A stretch of 55,972 bases of DNA from Pauljensenia sp902373545 (lineage in GTDB: Bacteria > Actinomycetota > Actinomycetes > Actinomycetales > Actinomycetaceae), in NCBI RefSeq assembly GCF_041432775.1, contig NZ_JAPWAG010000016.1, positions 1-55,972 of the forward strand, read 5' to 3'. A model generated the notes under the pieces. It ran no database searches, was not told the DNA's origin, and worked only from the letters and a program-made list of their open reading frames with translations. The position numbers were made by a program, and so were the translations under genes. This document shows positions 50,125 through 55,972 of the stretch, piece after piece; position 1 is the stretch's first letter; every line of letters begins with the position of its first letter.

Positions 50125-52281
50125 CTAGTGCGACATGCCACCCGTACCGACCATCCAAGAGATGAGTAGGAAGCCCACGCACACGATCACGAGGATGCCG
50201 CGACCCCAGACGGGGCGAATGAGCGAACGCATCGAACGGGACACACCTACGCGCAGGTCGGAGGCGAAGGGCATGAGCCATGCTGTCACGACCATCACGG
50301 CCGCGAGGGCCCAGACGATGATGGCGCCGGCGGGGTCGCTCAACCAGAAGGAACTGCGCTGTACGCGCAGGGCGGTGGCGATCTGCGTGGGCCATCCCCA
50401 CTGGACGGATCCGTCGTGAGCATAGGAGACGATGATCCAGATCAAATACGGAAGCAACGCCCCGACGGCGAGCGCTGCGATCGTGGCGCCCAGCGATCGT
50501 GCCAGCAGGACGGGGGACATGGCGATGACGGCCGCATCGTCGCTGGACCTGGGTCCGTGCACGGCGCGCCGCTTCTCCAGCCAGCGGTCGATCGCGCCGA
50601 CCAGCCCGAAGGCGGTCAGGGCGACGCCGACGATCAGCGTGCCACTCAGACCAAAGAGAAGGGGCAGGGACGCGAGCGTCACCAGGACGACTCCGCCGGA
50701 GATCCAGGCCCCCTCGCCCCAGAAAGAGGACTGATTCGAGCGTTCCGCGTCCTGGTCGGACTGTGAACGGGGCTGCCATGAGACCGGCTGCCCCTCCTGG
50801 CGCACCTGAATACGAGAGCCAGCGTTCGGTCCCCCCGCTGCGCCGGGGACCGCGTAGCGCGGGGCTCCCGTGGGGGCGGGCAAGCCGGAGCGCGGGGCTC
50901 CCATGGGGGCAGGGCGACCGGACAGTGAGCCAGTCAGGGGCGCGTAGGCGCCGCTCGCCGCGGCGTACGAGGCTCCCCGGCCGGGGTAAGCGCCAGGATG
51001 ACCCGAATGGGAGCCGCGATCGTAGGGCCCCAGCTCCTCGGCCGACTCGCCCTCAGTGTCCTCGTCCCAGTCCTCACCCTCGTCCGACTCGTCCCAGTCC
51101 TCGCCCTCGGCGTCCTCGGACTCAACCCAGCCCTCGTCCTCGCCGTCCCAAGCGGAATCCTCGTCATCAACGGTGTCCGAGGCCTCCTCGGCCTCGTCCC
51201 ATACCGTCTCCGCGGCGGAATCCTCCCACTCGTCCTTCCCCCAGGACACAGATTCGGTGTCGACCTGCTCGGTGTGATCATTGGCGGCCGTGAACTCCGA
51301 GGGGTCGCGGCGCGGGTGGACCGGGTAGGTGACGGCGCGCGCGCCGACGCTGCCCGGGCGCGAGGTGGTCATTTCCTCCCACTCCGGAGGAGCGGCGATT
51401 TCCTGCGGCTCAGAGTTGATGGACTGGGTGCGCTCGCCGGTGTCGAGCAGCTGCGCCCAGTTGACGGTGACGTAGTCGAGCTCGCCGGGCGCCCAGCCAA
51501 CGGCGCTCATGAGGTGTGCGACGATCAGGGACGGCGAGGGACGAAGGTCCGGGTTGGCCGACAGGCCACCGCCGAGGGCGTCGGCGACCATGGGATGCAG
51601 GCCGGACAGGTCGGGCTCACCTTCGATGACGCGCATCATGGTGGCCATAACGTCGCCCTTACCGAAGGGCGGGCGCCCGGTCGCGCACGACAGCAGGGTC
51701 GCACACCAGGCCCACCAGTCGGATTCCTTGGTGGCGGGCTTGCCTCGCAGGAGCTCTGGAGCTGTGTAGCCGGCCGAGCCGGAGACGAGGCCGGTGCGGG
51801 TCAGGTGCTGATCGTCGACCGCCATCGCAATGCCGAAGTCGATGAGGACGGGGCCGCGCGACGAACAGATGATGTTCGAGGGTTTGATGTCTCGGTGAAT
51901 GATGTTGGCGTGGTGAACGGCCGCGATCGTCGAGGCCAGGTGATAGGACAGGGCGGCCACGCCGCGCAGCGGAATCGGCCCGGAGGACAGGATCTCCGCC
52001 AGGGTCGGCCCTTCGACATACTCAGAGACAACGAAGGGCTGCGTCGCATCGATTTCCGCGTCGACGATGTGCGCGACGAAGGGAGAGCGCACCGAGTTAA
52101 CGGTGCGAGTCTCTCGTTCGAGGCGCGCCCGAGAGTCGTCCGACGTTGCGAGCGCAGGGTGCATCGCCTTGAGGGCGACACGCGTGCCACCCTCATCTTC
52201 AGCTAGCCACACCGTACCCGCGCCGCCCGTTCCGAGCCGGCGGATCAGTCGGTAGCCTCCTAGGTCCTTTCCTTCTTCCAC
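50125..52281 (-). CDS. Ser/Thr protein kinase with C-terminal membrane domain
   Basis: 718 residues. The kinase domain (about 9-260) has the Gly loop RLGTGGAGTVW, the ATP Lys in VALKAM, catalytic HRDIKPSN, DFG in VLIDFGIAM and the APE-like GYTAPELL, so it should be active. Residues 325-430 are an acidic Asp/Glu/Trp-rich disordered stretch and 430-535 a Gly/Ala/Pro-rich one. The C-terminus (540-715) has about five TM helices and no PASTA repeats, unlike PknB. GTG at 52281 with TAGGCT 6 bases upstream (leaderless). The next gene, a DsbA-like protein, is 60 bases on. Confidence 0.88.
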   Translation of the reverse strand: MEEGKDLGGYRLIRRLGTGGAGTVWLAEDEGGTRVALKAMHPALATSDDSRARLERETRTVNSVRSPFVAHIVDAEIDATQPFVVSEYVEGPTLAEILSSGPIPLRGVAALSYHLASTIAAVHHANIIHRDIKPSNIICSSRGPVLIDFGIAMAVDDQHLTRTGLVSGSAGYTAPELLRGKPATKESDWWAWCATLLSCATGRPPFGKGDVMATMMRVIEGEPDLSGLHPMVADALGGGLSANPDLRPSPSLIVAHLMSAVGWAPGELDYVTVNWAQLLDTGERTQSINSEPQEIAAPPEWEEMTTSRPGSVGARAVTYPVHPRRDPSEFTAANDHTEQVDTESVSWGKDEWEDSAAETVWDEAEEASDTVDDEDSAWDGEDEGWVESEDAEGEDWDESDEGEDWDEDTEGESAEELGPYDRGSHSGHPGAYPGRGASYAAASGAYAPLTGSLSGRPAPMGAPRSGLPAPTGAPRYAVPGAAGGPNAGSRIQVRQEGQPVSWQPRSQSDQDAERSNQSSFWGEGAWISGGVVLVTLASLPLLFGLSGTLIVGVALTAFGLVGAIDRWLEKRRAVHGPRSSDDAAVIAMSPVLLARSLGATIAALAVGALLPYLIWIIVSYAHDGSVQWGWPTQIATALRVQRSSFWLSDPAGAIIVWALAAVMVVTAWLMPFASDLRVGVSRSMRSLIRPVWGRGILVIVCVGFLLISWMVGTGGMSH

Positions 52282-52287
52282 GCCCCC

Positions 52288-52293
52288 AGCCTA
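52288..52293 (-). promoter_or_regulatory. -10 element of leaderless kinase gene
   Basis: TAGGCT, 6 bases, then GTG at 52281; the same hexamer and distance as serC and ung. Confidence 0.45.
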
Positions 52294-52553
52294 CCGGTCC
52301 TACCGCGGGCGCGCGCCCACCTGCGGGCCAAACCACGGCCTCGGCAAGGAAAACGAGGCGGCTCCCACACCCGAACGCCACCGAGCGGATCCACCATCCG
52401 ACCGGGACTGTACACGCGCGGGCGTCCGTGATAGGTTCAATCCTGGTCGCACGCACGGAAAGATCCGGGCACGCACCCCGTGGGCGAAGACGCTCCACGG
52501 TCACCCCACAACGGATCGTCCGGCACGTACCTGCCGGTGGGAAGGAATTGAAC

Positions 52554-53684
<1,131 letters not shown>

Positions 53685-53711
53685 CGCACACCTAGCGCTC
53701 ACCCCCCTAGC

Positions 53712-53754
53712 AGCCCCAGCCTCGTTCGTTCATCTCCCGAACGAGGCTGGGGCT
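53712..53754 (+). terminator. Terminator after sugar ATPase gene
   Basis: A perfect 17-bp stem, AGCCCCAGCCTCGTTCG with CGAACGAGGCTGGGGCT, around a 9-base loop, 28 bases after the stop. A further member of the GAGGCC hairpin set. Confidence 0.8.
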
Positions 53755-53844
53755 CGTTCGTGGGCGCGCCGACGCACGCACGTGTTGTACGCCGCGAAGT
53801 GTGCCTGACCTACTGTCGGGCTATGCGGGAGCCGCGAGAGATGA

Positions 53845-53850
53845 GAGAAT
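53845..53850 (+). promoter_or_regulatory. -10 element of leaderless DUF4032 gene
   Basis: GAGAAT, 6 bases (GAGGGC), then ATG at 53857. The GAGGG within the spacer could also act weakly as a ribosome site. Confidence 0.35.
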
Positions 53851-53856
53851 GAGGGC

Positions 53857-55119
53857 ATGACTTTGGACATTACGGCGGCCGCGGCCGAGCCCGCGCTCCT
53901 CGACCTCCCTTGGGACATTCCTCTGGAGGAGTGGCCGTCTTCCCTGCTCGCCGCGCTCCCCCGCGGCATCTCTCGCCACGTCGTGCGCTTCGTGAACCTG
54001 TCGGGTCGCGTTCTGGCCGTCAAGGAGATCGGCGAGACGGTGGCCCACCACGAGTACGACATGCTGCGCGACCTCTCGCGCCTGGACGCACCCTCGGTCG
54101 ACCCGGTCGCGGTCATCACGGGCCGCGTCGGAGCGGACGGCGAAGAGCTCAACGCGGTGCTCATCACCGAGCACCTACAGTTCTCTCTCCCCTACCGCGC
54201 ACTGTTCTCCCTGTCGATGCGTGAGGACACCGCGACGCGCCTCATCGACGCGCTCGCCCTCCTCCTCGTTCGCCTCCACCTCCTGGGCTTCTACTGGGGC
54301 GACGTCTCCCTGTCGAACACGCTGTTCCGCCGCGACGCGGGCGAGTTCGCCGCCTACCTGGTGGACGCCGAAACCGGCGAACTGCACTCCAAGCTCACCC
54401 CCGGCCAGCGCGAGTACGACGTTGACCTGGCCCGCACAAACATCATCGGCGAGCTCATGGACCTCCAGGCCGGCGGCTACTTCCCGATGGAATCCGACCC
54501 CATCGACGTGGGCGACCGCATCCGCACCCAGTACGACCTGCTGTGGACCGAGGTCACCGCCGAAGAATACTTGCCCAATGACCAGCGCCAGTATCTGGTC
54601 AGTGAGCGCATCCGGCGCCTCAACGACCTCGGCTTCGACGTGGCCGAGCTGCGCATGGCCTCGGACGACACCGGTGAGCACCTCGTCATTCAGCCCAAGG
54701 TGGTCGACGCGGGACACCACAACCGCAAGTTCATGCGCCTGACGGGCATGGACGTCGGCGAGCATCAGGCCCGCCGCCTCCTCGCTGACATCGACGTGTG
54801 GCGCGCCACCCACGACATGCAGGACGTTCCCCTGGAGGAGGCCGCCCACGAGTGGCTCACCGACGTCTTCACCCCCATCGTCCGCGCGATTCCCCGCGAG
54901 CTGGCGGGCAAGCTGGAGCCCGCGCAGCTGTACCACGAGTACCTCGAGCACCGCTGGTACATGGCCCAGCAGGCCGGCCACGACGTCCCGCGCGAGGAGG
55001 CCCTCGCCTCCTACATCACCAACATCCTGCAGTCGAAGCGCGACGAGGCCGTCCTCATCGAACCCGCTTCGGAGCGTTCCTCCTCGTTCAACGCGACATC
55101 GCACCCCGACCTATGGTGA
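53857..55119 (+). CDS. DUF4032 protein with kinase-like fold
   Basis: 420 residues. The N-terminal half (about 30-190) resembles a lipopolysaccharide-kinase/protein-kinase fold: VLAVKEIG could be the ATP-Lys strand, GFYWGDVSLSNTLF the catalytic loop (Asp, Asn), and YLVDAETGE the metal-binding Asp. The C-terminal half is the DUF4032-specific region with MDVGEHQARRLLADID. Its substrate is unknown. Such genes often neighbour UgpC-type ATPases in actinobacteria, as here. A glycerophosphodiesterase follows 40 bases downstream, so the two may be one unit linked to phospholipid or polyol metabolism. Confidence 0.8.
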   Translation: MTLDITAAAAEPALLDLPWDIPLEEWPSSLLAALPRGISRHVVRFVNLSGRVLAVKEIGETVAHHEYDMLRDLSRLDAPSVDPVAVITGRVGADGEELNAVLITEHLQFSLPYRALFSLSMREDTATRLIDALALLLVRLHLLGFYWGDVSLSNTLFRRDAGEFAAYLVDAETGELHSKLTPGQREYDVDLARTNIIGELMDLQAGGYFPMESDPIDVGDRIRTQYDLLWTEVTAEEYLPNDQRQYLVSERIRRLNDLGFDVAELRMASDDTGEHLVIQPKVVDAGHHNRKFMRLTGMDVGEHQARRLLADIDVWRATHDMQDVPLEEAAHEWLTDVFTPIVRAIPRELAGKLEPAQLYHEYLEHRWYMAQQAGHDVPREEALASYITNILQSKRDEAVLIEPASERSSSFNATSHPDLW

Positions 55120-55159
55120 AGGGGTACCGATACTCACCCCCCGCACGCTAGGAGCCATC

Positions 55160-55903
55160 ATGTCTGATTTCCCCCGAATTTACGCCCACCGCGGCGCGTC
55201 CTCGCTGGCGCCGGAGAACACGATCGCCGCGTTTTCGAAGGCCATGGAGGTCGGCGCCCGCTGGTTCGAGTTCGACGTGGACATCATCGGCGACGGATCC
55301 CTGATCGTCATCCACGACGACACCCTGGATCGCACGACGACGGGGTCCGGCTCCTACTACCAGCTCGGGTTCTCGGACATCCGCCGACTGGATGCGGGCC
55401 GCTGGTTCTCGGACACGTACCGCTTCGAGCGCATTCCCGAGGCCGCGGACGTGCTCGCCTTCGCGCACGCTCAGCAGATGGGCGCAAACCTGGAGATCAA
55501 GCCCTGCGCGGGCGGCGACCGCCTGCGCGAACGCCTCATCGAGGCCCTGGCCGTCACGCTCGCCGGGGACAAGGTCCCCTCGCGCCTCCTCGTATCCTCC
55601 TTCGACCATGAGCTGCTGGCGGCCTTCCACGAGGCCTGCCCGTCGGTTGCGCTCGGCTGGCTCATCGAGCGCGCCTCCGAGGAGTGGCGTGAGGGCGCTA
55701 CCGCCCTCGGCGCCGCGGCGATCCACCCTGGCGTTGAGGGGCTCACCGAGTCTGACGTGCGCGCCATGCGCGACGCCGGCTTCGAGGTCAACGTGTGGAC
55801 CGTCAACGACGTGGAGCAGGCCCGCGAGCTGGCCTCGTGGGGCGTCACGTGCATCTTCACGGATCGCCCGCAAGATTTCCCCGCCGAGGCCTTGGCGCGC
55901 TAA
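55160..55903 (+). CDS. Glycerophosphodiester phosphodiesterase
   Basis: 247 residues of the GDPD family; hydrolyses glycerophosphodiesters to glycerol-3-phosphate and an alcohol. The catalytic HRG...PENT (AHRGASSLAPENT), the metal-binding FEFDVD and the second His in VIHDDTLDRTT are intact. The TIM-barrel late strands LEIKP and VNVWTVND are normal. No signal peptide, so cytosolic. AGGAG lies 5 bases before the ATG. The glycerol-3-phosphate made could join the GlpK product elsewhere in the cell. Confidence 0.92.
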   Translation: MSDFPRIYAHRGASSLAPENTIAAFSKAMEVGARWFEFDVDIIGDGSLIVIHDDTLDRTTTGSGSYYQLGFSDIRRLDAGRWFSDTYRFERIPEAADVLAFAHAQQMGANLEIKPCAGGDRLRERLIEALAVTLAGDKVPSRLLVSSFDHELLAAFHEACPSVALGWLIERASEEWREGATALGAAAIHPGVEGLTESDVRAMRDAGFEVNVWTVNDVEQARELASWGVTCIFTDRPQDFPAEALAR

Positions 55904-55936
55904 GGGGTAGGCACGCCCGCTCCCCTCACAGACGTA

Positions 55937-55970
55937 ACGGCCGGGGTCGCTGACGCGACCCCGGCCGTTT
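55937..55970 (+). terminator. Terminator after glycerophosphodiesterase gene
   Basis: ACGGCCGGGGTCGC (55937-55950) pairs perfectly with GCGACCCCGGCCGT (55955-55968), loop TGAC, then TT. 33 bases after the stop. Confidence 0.8.
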
Positions 55971-55972
55971 AC

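Overview
The window comes from a high-GC Gram-positive actinobacterium, most likely the Actinomyces/Schaalia group. This is inferred from gene content and order, not from a database match. Supporting signs are the galU-glp(moeA-like)-rimJ-glpR cluster divergent from a 5-formyltetrahydrofolate cyclo-ligase/mscL pair, the bacterial-PH-domain/DUF2520/panC/panD order near lysS, a cold-shock/DUF3027 pair, DtxR, a WXG100 protein, and codon use rich in G/C at third positions. I see no prophage, plasmid gene, CRISPR array or transposase gene.

Layout. 1-5.9 kb: tRNA-Ala, then a division/envelope cluster (membrane protein GlpR/SepX-like, RimJ-like acetyltransferase, a MoeA-fold protein lacking the usual K-P-G-K-P motif, GalU), and divergently a folate enzyme and MscL. 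5.9-6.7 kb: a gene-free tract of several repeat families. 6.7-12.2 kb: a 1414-residue helicase-fold protein with eroded motifs plus a coupled 73-residue protein, an EamA transporter and tRNA-Arg. 12.3-15.3 kb: a tandem universal stress protein, an NlpC/P60 hydrolase behind a ydaO-type c-di-AMP riboswitch, and a DtxR regulator with a candidate own operator. 15.4-20.8 kb: SerC, an MFS exporter, a purine permease, a DUF3027 protein and a cold-shock protein. 21-25.4 kb: an envelope-stress module with a TPM-domain protein, a paralogue without the TPM domain, and PspA. 25.5-29.1 kb: a NYN ribonuclease-like protein and a TetR regulator divergent from a carotenoid-saturase-like flavoprotein fused to a ferredoxin-NADP-reductase-like module. 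29.2-32.9 kb: glpK and glpF divergent from a SorC regulator. 33-41 kb: lysS, an inserted AAA/DUF4143 ATPase preceded by five 23-bp repeats, panD, panC, a DUF2520 dehydrogenase and two PH-domain membrane proteins. 41-45 kb: a two-component system, a degenerate HD-fold protein, three DnaA-box-like sites and a WXG100 protein. 45-52.3 kb: GroEL with two CIRCE operators, a second copy of a 107-bp palindromic element, a LytR_C protein, Ung, tRNA-Thr, a DsbA-like protein and a membrane Ser/Thr kinase. 52.5-56 kb: a MsmK/UgpC-type ATPase, a DUF4032 kinase-fold protein and a glycerophosphodiesterase.

Two patterns cross the window. About fifteen genes that head transcription units have a -10-like hexamer 6 or 7 bases before an ATG or GTG with little or no Shine-Dalgarno sequence, so leaderless translation looks common; it also decides several starts. 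Many gene ends carry G+C-rich hairpins built on a shared cGAGGCc(gGGGc) core, often without a long U-run. Functionally the window is dominated by envelope upkeep: division scaffold, mechanosensitive channel, c-di-AMP-controlled hydrolase, PspA module, PH-domain proteins, kinase and glycerol/glycerophosphodiester use. The least conventional parts are the repeat array before the AAA ATPase, the saturase-reductase fusion, the eroded giant helicase-like protein and the TPM/TPM-less/PspA trio.
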